13,842 nucleotides of DNA from CAJBLF01 sp964495825. GTDB lineage: Bacteria; Patescibacteriota; Gracilibacteria; Absconditabacterales; Absconditicoccaceae. Shown piece after piece: positions 1 through 6,482 of this stretch. The notes under the pieces are model-generated. The model was not told where the DNA came from and did no database searches. It was given only the letters and a program-made list of their open reading frames with translations. Position 1 is the stretch's first letter. Every line of letters starts with the position of its first letter. The stretch spans positions 1-13,842 of the forward strand of contig CAZBWI010000024.1 of NCBI GenBank assembly GCA_964495825.1, written 5' to 3'. A program made the translations under genes and the position numbers.

Positions 1-2
1 AG

Positions 3-122
3 AAAAAATTCAGTCTCCACCTAAAGGAATGTGAATTTAGATTTAATTGTTGAATAGAGTGAGAAAATATGTATACTAAGTTATTGAAACTTTTAAAAGA
101 GTATGTGAAAATTTGTTGCTAA
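3..122 (+). CDS. IS1595 family (ISXO2-like) transposase, C-terminal end only
   Basis: The reading frame is open from the window edge to a TAA at 120-122 and gives 39 residues, with TGA read as Gly at 51-53 and 60-62. The peptide contains HLKECEFRFN followed by MYTKLLKLLKEY. This resembles the end of ISXO2-like DDE transposases, where a conserved L-E-(F/C)-x-F-R-(F/Y)-N segment precedes a Y-x-x-L-L helix. The catalytic residues and the start lie outside the window, so I cannot say whether the element is intact. A possible right terminal repeat (gtactctagaccc, 124-136) begins just after the stop, but the left end is not visible for comparison. The assignment rests on one short motif. Confidence 0.6.
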
Positions 123-123
123 A

Positions 124-136
124 GTACTCTAGACCC
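124..136. repeat. Possible right terminal inverted repeat of the IS1595-like element
   Basis: The 13 bases gtactctagaccc start two bases after the transposase stop, where an IS right end would be expected, and AT-rich sequence follows. Read outward-in this begins GGGTC, and G-rich starts are common at IS1595-family ends. Without the left end the repeat cannot be confirmed. Confidence 0.2.
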
Positions 137-164
137 TAAAATTTTATTATCCATATTATAATCG

Positions 165-1118
165 ATGACCGACGAAACAAAGACAGATCTGCCTGAGGAT
201 ACGACAACAGATACTCCAGAGTCGTGAGAATCCGTTATTCTAGAGGAAACGAGAGAAGAGCTCGCAAAGATGTATCTCCTATTTCTCGATAAACAGAAAT
301 GAGGTGTATTGGCTACATGAGCCAATATAGGAGTAAATCTTAATCCATTACAAAAAGAAGCAATACAATATATGACTTCAGAAACTACAGAAGAGAAGAC
401 AGATATTTTTGCCAAGATAGGGAAGAATATCAAGAAAAAGCTGGTCGAGAAATTTGCATGATGAACGATGTTGGAATATGACAAGGCGAGTCTCAATAAG
501 ATGAGAGCACTTATCATGGAAAATAAAAATAATAAAGCTAAACTTGATGAGCTTATGGCTCAGATCGCAGAGGGTATTGATCCTACGATTACTACATCGG
601 AGACATCAACTACAAAACCTTCCACAAAAGAGATTTCCACTGCATCACCTGATGCAAGGATAAATGTTGAATATCAGTCTCCTTTTGATCTTCCGCCAGA
701 GGAAATCACTATTACATCATGATTTGGTCTAAGAACTCATCCCGTGACTTGAGAGAAAAATAGTCAACATAACGGAATAGATATTTCTGCTCCTCTATGA
801 ACAGCTATTCGTCCTATTCAAGCAGGTACAGTGATTGAAAGTAAACGAGATCAACTTAATGGAAATATGATTACAATAAGATCAGATGATGGTAGGATAT
901 TTTCTTATCTTCATATGAAAGATGCTTCGATCTATAAAGTAGGTGATCACGTGGGAATGACAGATATTATAGGATATGTGTGAAATACAGGACGTAGTAC
1001 ATGACCACATCTTCATCTTACAGAAAAAATAGATAATACATTTGTCGATCCACTCCAAGATGAGAAGATAAGTAAAGTATTTGAAGAGTATAAGTGATAT
1101 GAAAAACTTGCTGCTTAG
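165..1118 (+). CDS. M23 family (LytM/lysostaphin-type) metallopeptidase without signal peptide
   Basis: The product has 317 residues and eleven in-frame TGA codons read as Gly; the stop is TAG. ATG 165 is the first start after an in-frame TAA at 159-161. Residues 185-317 form an M23 peptidase domain: GFGLRTHPVTG, then the zinc-ligand pair H202-x3-D206 in QHNGIDIS, then G280-P-H282-L-H284, the catalytic HxH. M23 enzymes cut peptide cross-links of peptidoglycan. The first 184 residues are acidic to mixed, largely helical by eye, with a Thr/Ser-rich stretch at about 145-165. No signal peptide or membrane span is visible, which is unusual for a wall hydrolase. No clear Shine-Dalgarno precedes the start. 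The gene follows an IS remnant and overlaps the lexA stop tail to tail by 4 bp. Either export is non-classical or the true start carries an unseen leader; an internal stop makes the latter unlikely. Confidence 0.9.
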
Positions 1119-1735
1119 ATATCTTTGATGATTTTCTTAACAACACCGATGACCTTGGTTTCATCGTATTTAGTTATTTCAACATTATCAAAAAATCTAT
1201 TCACGGATTCGAGATAGAGTTTTTCGTCTTTTTTTATTATTTTTTTTAGTTTAGGTAGATCATTGTGGATGACGAAGACGTAGTCATTGATATCATAGCT
1301 TGGCTGCTGCTTGATGAGTACCAAATCTCCGTCTTGGATCTTAGGCTCCATGCTGTTTCCTTTGGCTCTGACAAAAAAACATTTGCTGACATCTTTGACG
1401 CCGAGCATTGCCATCGTCACAGGGATTTTTTCTTGGGTATATTCATCAAGAATTTTTTTTCCTTTATTTCCGCATTGAGCAAAACCATAAATAGGAAGCT
1501 GGACGATATCGTTCACACTATCCGTGATACTCTCTCTGATGAGTCTGTATCCTTGGTCATCTTTGACGAAATATCCTTTTAATACCAATTGATTCAGTTT
1601 ATTGAGCACGGTCTGAGGGTGATTTACTCCAATATTGTTTGCAATTTCTCTGAGGGTTATTCCCTCTTGGTTCGTATTCTTTTTGAAGAATGCGATGAGT
1701 GCTTTTTGTACATTATCAAGGTCTTTTGTGGTCAT
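1115..1735 (-). CDS. lexA: LexA-like SOS repressor (S24 autopeptidase)
   Basis: The product has 206 residues, close to the usual LexA length of about 200. Residues 1-66 form a winged helix (ITLREIANNIGVNHPQTVLNKL as helix-turn-helix, GYFVKDDQGYRLI as wing). Residues 78-206 form the S24 domain. The self-cleavage site is C88-G89 (YGFAQCGNKG), where most LexA proteins have Ala-Gly. The catalytic pair is S128 in GNSMEP and most likely K164 in PKLKKI. LexA represses DNA-damage genes until RecA filaments trigger self-cleavage; recA lies about 870 bp away on the other strand. The frame contains no TGA codon, so it is the one gene here that also reads intact in the standard code. The start is the only ATG before an upstream stop. 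Its stop overlaps that of the M23 gene, and it lies 24 bp downstream of the decayed RAYT gene on the same strand. An S24 regulator other than LexA is possible, but length and a non-phage wHTH favour LexA. Confidence 0.88.
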   Translation of the reverse strand: MTTKDLDNVQKALIAFFKKNTNQEGITLREIANNIGVNHPQTVLNKLNQLVLKGYFVKDDQGYRLIRESITDSVNDIVQLPIYGFAQCGNKGKKILDEYTQEKIPVTMAMLGVKDVSKCFFVRAKGNSMEPKIQDGDLVLIKQQPSYDINDYVFVIHNDLPKLKKIIKKDEKLYLESVNRFFDNVEITKYDETKVIGVVKKIIKDI

Positions 1736-1759
1736 GAGTACATATAAAGTAATAAAAGG

Positions 1760-2365
1760 TTATCTATAGTATTCATCATTTCTTCGTTTGTAGGGATTGT
1801 TCATAATGTAGGTACAAATTCTTTTCAAATCTCTTTCGTTACGAACAACGTGTTCATAATAGTTGGCTTGCCGTTTAAATGTAGGAATGTATTTTTTGAT
1901 TAAGAACGATGCTTTTTATTTCAACCGGCGAACAATATATGATAGAGAATTTTTATTGTTCATTGGATTCGTGTTTCAAGCAAATAATCATTTATTCATA
2001 TTCGTAGAGACGCGATGTATCGCGTGTCATTGTGATCGATTTATCGGGTATTGTGGTGAAACGCCATGAATGGACGTCTCTACGGAATTACTTTCATTGA
2101 TTGTAATAACCCCATGTACATGGTTTAGCATAATCATACACATATCCAATTCTACGTTTTCGAAATGATACGGTATCTCTGACCAAATATCCTGGACAAT
2201 CATCTCTATCTCATTTAATTTCACATCTCCATAAGTTACTTCGCCGAAATACGATTTTCATCACTGCGTACATATTGTTATAAAATATGATCCAGGTTGA
2301 GAATAATCTTATTCGGAAAGTCTTGAAGATTTTGTTCTATATTTGTCGTCGAATAATTCAGTCAT
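1760..2365 (-). pseudogene. REP-associated Y1 transposase (RAYT, TnpA_REP/IS200-like), broken by two TAA codons
   Basis: One frame runs from ATG 2365 to TAA 1760 (201 codons) with no indel but with TAA at 2309-2311 (codon 19) and 1916-1918 (codon 150). Family hallmarks stay in register: DYSQPGSYFITICTQ near the N-terminus, MLNHVHGVITI (the HuH metal-binding motif), and YYEHVVRNERDLKRICTYI then NNPYKRRNDEYYR at the end, which contains the catalytic Tyr region. Family members usually have Tyr before DYSQ, so codon 19 was probably TAT or TAC. The second TAA may have been a TGA (Gly). RAYT proteins are single-strand Y1 nucleases that mobilise REP palindromes. Five TGA codons read as Gly lie in frame. 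The copy should make no full protein, although its promoter is well preserved. Because the gene has only substitutions, decay looks recent. Confidence 0.85.
2003..2084. repeat. REP-like palindrome and flanking inverted repeat inside the RAYT gene
   Basis: Bases 2011-2026 hold a tight hairpin, acgcgat-gt-atcgcgt, which extends by a few pairs across one mismatch. A second, larger inverted repeat pairs cgtagagacg (2003-2012) with cgtctctacg (2075-2084). Both lie in the variable loop of the RAYT protein, between the HuH motif and the C-terminal Tyr region. Palindromes of the gtagagacg type are typical substrates of RAYT elements. I cannot tell from one window whether copies exist elsewhere in the genome. 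Confidence 0.6.
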
Positions 2366-2396
2366 CAATCAGCGTAAAAATTTCAAATTCGATGTC

Positions 2397-2424
2397 ATTA
2401 TAATATTTTCCTTGACACTGTCAA
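2397..2424 (-). promoter_or_regulatory. Sigma70-type promoter of the RAYT pseudogene
   Basis: On the minus strand TTGACA (2419-2424) is followed after 16 bp by TATAAT (2397-2402), both perfect consensus hexamers. The ATG at 2365 lies about 30 bases past the -10. The -35 box lies inside the palindrome at 2407-2429, so a protein bound there would block this promoter. Confidence 0.65.
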
Positions 2425-2429
2425 GGAAA
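2407..2429. promoter_or_regulatory. 23-bp perfect palindrome, possible operator
   Basis: The arms TTTCCTTGACA and TGTCAAGGAAA flank a single central base. The palindrome covers the -35 box and most of the spacer of the RAYT promoter and lies about 175 bp upstream of recA. No T-run follows, so it does not look like a terminator. It could be a repressor operator or a transposase-recognised end. Confidence 0.5.
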
Positions 2430-2539
2430 TTTTGACAAAATCAATACTATTTTTGACAGATATTAAAAGTATAGGTAGTCATACGAAAAAAATCTCTTGA
2501 TTTTTCAAAAAAATTCATTAATCTTGTTTTTTGTAGGCA

Positions 2540-2567
2540 GGTAACGCGATAGTGATCTATCATTACC
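2540..2567. promoter_or_regulatory. Imperfect dyad upstream of recA, candidate LexA operator
   Basis: Outer arms GGTAA and TTACC (2540-2544, 2563-2567) enclose inner arms GATAG and CTATC (2548-2552, 2557-2561) around TGAT, with unequal short bulges. The dyad sits immediately at the presumed -35 region of recA. SOS operators usually occupy this position, but the LexA box of this lineage is unknown to me, and I find no matching dyad upstream of lexA. Confidence 0.3.
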
Positions 2568-2590
2568 ACCACGCGAAATAGTTTTATACT
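2563..2590 (+). promoter_or_regulatory. Probable recA promoter
   Basis: A good -10 hexamer TATACT (2585-2590) lies 12 bases before the recA ATG. The best -35 is a weak TTACCA (2563-2568) with a 16-bp spacer. Transcription would start about six bases before the ATG, giving a nearly leaderless mRNA; no Shine-Dalgarno is present, which agrees with that. Confidence 0.4.
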
Positions 2591-2602
2591 TTATTACTAT
2601 AC

Positions 2603-3691
2603 ATGACAACGAAAAAACAAGAATTGCAAGATGCGTTCAAAAACATTGAGAAGCAATTTGGGAAATGAGCCATTATGAGAATGGGAGACAATGCAAATGT
2701 AGGACTTGTGAATACGTTTCACAGCTGATCCTATGTATTAGATCTGATTTTAGGTGGATGATATCCTGAAGGAAGGGTTGTAGAAATCTATGGACCAGAA
2801 TCATCAGGTAAGACTACCATTGCTTTGCATGCTATTGCGGAGATTCAGAAGAGAGGAGAGACATGTGCATTCATTGACGCGGAGCACGCACTTGATCCAC
2901 ATTACGCACGCAAATTAGGTGTGGATGTAGATAATCTATTATTATCTCAACCAGACTTCGGGGAACAGGCATTGCAGATTGCTGAAGAGTTAGCGAAGAC
3001 ATGAGCCGTAAGATTGATTGTTATCGATTCTGTAGCTGCTTTAGTTCCGAGAGCTGAAGTGGAAGGGGATATGTGAGATTCTTATATGGGATTGCAAGCA
3101 AGAATGATGTCTCAAGGATTGAGGAAACTTTCTTCTGTGTTAGCAAAGAGCTGAACCACGTGTATCTTTATCAACCAGATCCGTATGAAGATCGGTGTCA
3201 TGTTTGGTAATCCAGAAACAACGCCAGGAGGTAATGCGCTTAAATTTTTTGCATCCCAAAGGATAGAGATTCGCAAATGAGATAAATTAGTAGAAGATAA
3301 GGAACAGGTAGGATATCTTGCAAAGATCAAGATCGCGAAAAATAAAATTTCCGCACCGTTCAAGACGGCAGAATTGCCAGTTAGGTGGGGAGTAGGATAT
3401 GATAAGACGGCAGACATTATCGAAGCAGCAAGTGCACTAAAAATTGTAGGCAAATCATGAGCATTCTATACGTTCGAGAAACAGAAGTTTCAAGGCAAAG
3501 AGAAATTTATAGCAGCTTTGAATGCTGATGAGAAAATGAGAAAAAGCATAGAAAAAGAGATTCAAAATAAGATTAAGGAGATGAGAATGGGGAAGAAGGT
3601 CCTTGATGATGAGGCACTGGTAGCTATAGAGATGGAAGTCGAGGAAGATACAGCTGAATCATTAGCCGAAGCTGGTGAATTAATAGTTTAG
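2603..3691 (+). CDS. recA: RecA recombinase
   Basis: The product has 362 residues, normal for RecA, which forms filaments on single-stranded DNA, drives strand exchange and triggers LexA cleavage. Visible parts: N-terminal helix with FGKGAIMRMG (about 20-29); Walker A GPESSGKTT at 64-72; Walker B LIVIDSVAAL; loop L1 with EVEGDMGDSYMGLQARMMSQ; loop L2 INQIRMKIGVMFGNPETTPGGNALKF; and an acidic C-terminal tail (EVEEDTAESLAEAGE), as is usual. Eight in-frame TGA codons (2666, 2726, 2759, 3002, 3074, 3152, 3278, 3458) all fall on glycines, most of them strongly conserved. This is the best evidence in the window for code 25. The start ATG gives the expected N-terminus; the stop is TAG. It stands alone, followed by a strong terminator. 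Confidence 0.98.
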
Positions 3692-3724
3692 TAACTTACT
3701 TAGTTTAGCAACTTGCTTATATAT

Positions 3725-3755
3725 AAAAAAATTCCGCTTCGGTGGAATTTTTTTT
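3725..3755. terminator. Bidirectional Rho-independent terminator between recA and the CHAP gene
   Basis: A 13-bp stem (3725-3737 with 3742-3754, one G-U pair) is closed by a UUCG tetraloop, which is a very stable loop. The A-run on one side and T-run on the other give a U-tail on either strand. It serves recA and the convergent CHAP gene, whose stop lies 22 bp further on. Confidence 0.9.
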
Positions 3756-3776
3756 ATTCGAGAAAATGTTATTAGA

Positions 3777-5048
3777 CTATTGTACTTCCAGACTGAAGGT
3801 GGCAATCTTTGTATTGTCCATAGTGATAATTATGCTCGCCTTACCAGTTTTTTGTCATATCAAGTTGATAGTAACTTTCCCATCATTAACGATTTTGATA
3901 TTAGAGAGATTAGGGATAAGTCTGTCGTTTGTCGAAAGTATAGTGAATGCAAATGGGAGGAGTCAGTTATATTTCTCTCAGGTTTTTTTGTCGGTAATTT
4001 CTAAGATGAGGGTATTTACTTCCCCTAGTTTGAGTCGAGATTGTCCTGTCAATGTTATGTTTAAATCATACTGACTTAAGAAGTGCTGAGCAAGATCGCT
4101 GATGTCTGTTAGTATTAATGAAAGTTTTTTGTTGATAGGAGTCTGAGGGATATTATCAAGTTTTTGAGGAATTATTATTGGAGTGTTTGGAGTAGTTGGT
4201 CTCGTTGGAGTGACAGGAATAGGTGTTGTTGGAGTGGTAGGAATAGTTGGTGATATAGTGGTGCCTGTATTGACCATAGGAAGTGTTCCTGTATTTACTG
4301 TTGGAATAGTAGGGGTGGTTGGTGTTGTTAGAATGGTTGGTGTTGTTGGTGTAGTTGTCTTGCTATTATAAATATAACATTTCACTTGTGCGGTTGTAAG
4401 GTCTTCTCGACGATCGGACATCTTACCTCTTGCTATTCGAGCCATATCTCTTACAATGATTTTTTTGAGAGAACTATCATAGTGCATAACTTTTCCTACA
4501 TGGCCATATGCTCAAAATCTTCCACCTGCATCATAGATGATGAGTGCACCCTGTATCGGTGTTGTTCATATGTTATATCAGGTTTCTGCTGCATTTTTAC
4601 ACCGATCAACCGCATTTCCTCATCGTGTTCTTTGTTGAGTCATACTATCGATATAAGGAAAGAATTCCGGAGAAATCCTTGCAGCTCCGTAGGTACAGTA
4701 TCATTTTGCAAATGTATTTTCTACATCCATATTCATATCCCAGATTGAGATGATATTTCCTTGTTTGAGTGATTTTCCTGGATTTTGCATCGCTTCTGTC
4801 AATGCTTGTGCGACTTCGGTATTATTGTTTCTATATAATTCTTCGCTATATCCAGTAAGATTAGCAAAAAGCATTGATCATGAAAATATGGTGAACAGGA
4901 GCACAGCCATAAGTTCTCTGGTATGGAGAAGATGATGATAGAGATGATGAGAAAAATGAAGCACCGTATGTACATGCTTGTGAAAATGCTTTCTGAGATG
5001 ATGATGAATGCTCTGGTGCAACGCTAGTTTTTTGTTTTTTCTTTTCAT
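3777..5048 (-). CDS. Membrane-anchored CHAP-domain peptidoglycan hydrolase with His-rich N-terminus and Ig-like tail
   Basis: The frame has 423 residues with TGA as Gly; the stop is TAG. Order: basic start MKRKNKK; a His-rich segment with 14 His in residues 11-42; a membrane span at about 46-66 (LMAVLLFTIFSGSMLFANLTG or near); a CHAP domain at about 95-215, with the nucleophile C118 in KGYCTYGAAR, the typical GGNAVDRC and PIQGALIIYDAG strands, and H183 in GAYGHVGKV; a Thr/Pro linker at about 231-306 with TTPTTPT units; and a beta-rich tail at 307-423 resembling a bacterial Ig-like domain. CHAP enzymes are Cys amidases or endopeptidases that cut peptidoglycan. The topology suggests the catalytic and Ig parts lie outside the membrane. 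I chose ATG 5048 because a consensus promoter covers the upstream TTG 5108. The His-rich tail is uncommon and may bind metal. Confidence 0.87.
4131..4358 (-). repeat. Degenerate Thr/Pro-coding repeat (linker of the CHAP protein)
   Basis: On the plus strand this reads as repeated ggtgttgttgga-like units. On the coding strand it specifies TTPTTPTI-type repeats plus two VNTGT units. The pattern fits a flexible, exposed wall-spanning linker. Such repeats readily change copy number. Confidence 0.65.
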
Positions 5049-5052
5049 CGAA

Positions 5053-5095
5053 CTTCTGCGAATAAAAGCTTCCTTTATAAGTATATTCGCAGAAG
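5053..5095. promoter_or_regulatory. 12-bp perfect inverted repeat over the CHAP promoter, possible operator
   Basis: CTTCTGCGAATA (5053-5064) is repeated in inverse at 5084-5095. The arms start 31 bp apart, near three helical turns. One arm lies in the promoter spacer and touches the -10 box; the other lies in the short leader just before ATG 5048. The transcript should contain only one arm, so a DNA-binding site is more likely than an RNA hairpin. Confidence 0.45.
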
Positions 5096-5108
5096 GTACA
5101 TTTGTCAA
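5080..5108 (-). promoter_or_regulatory. Near-consensus sigma70-type promoter of the CHAP gene
   Basis: Minus strand: TTGACA (5103-5108), a 17-bp spacer, then TATACT (5080-5085). Transcription should begin near 5073, leaving a leader of about 25 bases before ATG 5048. That leader contains AAGGAAG but rather far from the start; GCAGAAG is closer. Confidence 0.75.
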
Positions 5109-5139
5109 ATTTCTAAGGACTTTTTTGTTTGCAATATAT

Positions 5140-5239
5140 GATTAAAAGATTAAAAAATTAAAAGATTAAAAGATTTATGATCGAGGTACTGAAATACTAT
5201 ATCTTTTAATCTTTCAAATCTTAATGTCTTTTAATTTAG
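5140..5239. repeat. AT-rich tandem repeat with inverted partner upstream of the glycosyltransferase
   Basis: Bases 5140-5176 hold about four copies of GATTAAAA, one imperfect. Bases 5200-5239 hold imperfect inverse copies (cttttaat, ctttcaaat, cttttaat). The two blocks can fold into a long AT-rich hairpin with a loop of about 25 bases. The region separates two divergent genes; it could be a regulatory site or a simple repeat of variable length. Confidence 0.55.
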
Positions 5240-5246
5240 GAACCTT

Positions 5247-6374
5247 ATGAACAAACATATTTTATTTGTTTTAGACTATTATCTCCCTCATCGCGGTTGA
5301 TTGGAAACGGTCTTTGAGGCTATTATTTCTCGTCTTTTGGCAAAAGGGTATACAGTTTCTGTCCTTACGAGCAGATTTGATAAACAATTGCCTGCATATG
5401 AAGAGAAGGAACGTTTTCATATTTATAGGATCGGTAAAGGAAGGATCAGTTTTATGATGGGGGCATTGATCAAAGGAATACATATATTTAGACACCATAA
5501 GAATATTTCTCTTATCCATACGAGCACCTACGGAGGTGCGATCCCTGCTTCGATTCTTGGCAAAATATTTCGCAAAAGAGTAATTCTGACGGTTCATGAG
5601 ATTTTTGGTACTCTTCGGAAGCGTTACAAAGGTCGGCGAAGATGACGATTATATAAATTCTTTGAGAGATGTATTTTTCTATTTCCATATAATATCTATC
5701 ATTGTGTTTCCTATTATACTATGAATGCTTTGAGAATGGTCTACGGTATTGCTGATAGAAAAATGAAGATGATCCATAATGGTGTAGATACTACGTTTTG
5801 GAATCCTGATGAAGTCACATCTTTTGATATAAAAAATCGAAAAAACGATTATGGTTGGAACAATCGCTTTGTTATTACCTATTATGGTCATGCCGGGAAA
5901 TCCAAAGGATTAGATTATCTGGTTGCTGCTGTACCTGAATTGGTGATGGTAGATCCACAACTACTTTTTGTATTTAATCTCATCGATTCCAAAAGAACCC
6001 AATATATCAAAGAAAAAATTCAAAAATATCATGTAGGTTCATCTGTCCAAATCTTCGATGGTTTAGAAAAAGAAAAACTCCGCATCTTGGTTGCAAGCTC
6101 TGATCTGATTGTAGCACCTTCGCTTTCTGAAGGATTTGGTTCAGTACATACCGAAGCAGCAGCTATGAAAAAACCATTATTAACAACCTATATCGCATCC
6201 ATTCCGGAAGTCGTCCGAGGTAATGTGAAATTCATAGCACCTGGATCCAAAACAGAAATTATTCAGGCTATTCTTCAACGTGATGAATGGATAGATAATC
6301 TGGATTATTTCATCCCGTACAAAACCTTTTCACGAAATGAAACAGTCAAAGAACTGATTAAACTGTATCGCTAA
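5247..6374 (+). CDS. GT4-family glycosyltransferase (GT-B fold)
   Basis: The product has 375 residues, typical for GT4 enzymes, which move a sugar from a nucleotide donor to lipid or polysaccharide acceptors at the cytoplasmic face of the membrane. The N-terminal half has LPHRGGLETVFEAI (acceptor domain glycine loop) and HTSTYGGAIPASILGK. The C-terminal half has HNGVDTTFWNP at 177-187, GHAGKSKGLDYL at 215-225 and the E-x7-E motif (E295 and E303 in SEGFGSVHTEAAAMKKP) that holds the donor. Two in-frame TGA codons read as Gly: G18 in the conserved HRGG loop and G133. The standard code would split it into three pieces. The start ATG has an AGGA ribosome site six bases upstream; the stop is TAA. 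Donor and acceptor cannot be told from the sequence. It is monocistronic; its place among surface genes suggests envelope glycan or surface-protein glycosylation. Confidence 0.92.
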
Positions 6375-6398
6375 CAACTTACCATATTAAAGCATAGT

Positions 6399-6474
6399 AA
6401 AAAAACGTATGAACAGTTATATTAAGGACTATTGTATAGTATAGTCAATAATATAATGAATGCATACGTTTTTT
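6399..6474. terminator. Bidirectional terminator or small inverted-repeat element
   Basis: AAAAAACGTATG (6400-6411) pairs perfectly with CATACGTTTTTT (6463-6474), with A and T runs that would serve either strand. The loop is about 51 bases and itself contains GACTAT/ATAGTC (6427-6432, 6441-6446). It lies between the convergent glycosyltransferase and beta-helix genes, as a shared terminator should. The long loop is unusual. Confidence 0.6.
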
Positions 6475-6482
6475 GGGTTTTA

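Noticed and set aside
157..162. TATAAT directly before the M23 start as a promoter -10
   Set aside because: Transcription would begin after the ATG at 165, and no -35 hexamer is present.
1760..2365. TAA as a second reassigned codon in the RAYT gene
   Set aside because: TAA ends lexA and the glycosyltransferase properly and no other gene has it in frame; decay of a mobile gene is more likely.
2603..3691. recA as a pseudogene with eight stops, or TGA as selenocysteine or tryptophan
   Set aside because: All eight TGA codons align with glycine positions and the rest of the protein is intact, so reassignment to Gly is the simple explanation.
4183..4371. Plus-strand frame rich in Val-Gly-Val repeats, resembling an elastin-like protein
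   Set aside because: It is the complement of the Thr/Pro linker of the CHAP protein, whose frame has domains on both sides.
5049..5108. TTG at 5108 as start of the CHAP gene
   Set aside because: The TTG is the first three bases of a near-perfect -35 box whose -10 lies downstream, so the transcript should begin after it; ATG 5048 fits.
5140..5239. CRISPR-like array
   Set aside because: The units are 8 bp, AT-only low-complexity repeats without spacers, and no cas gene is nearby.
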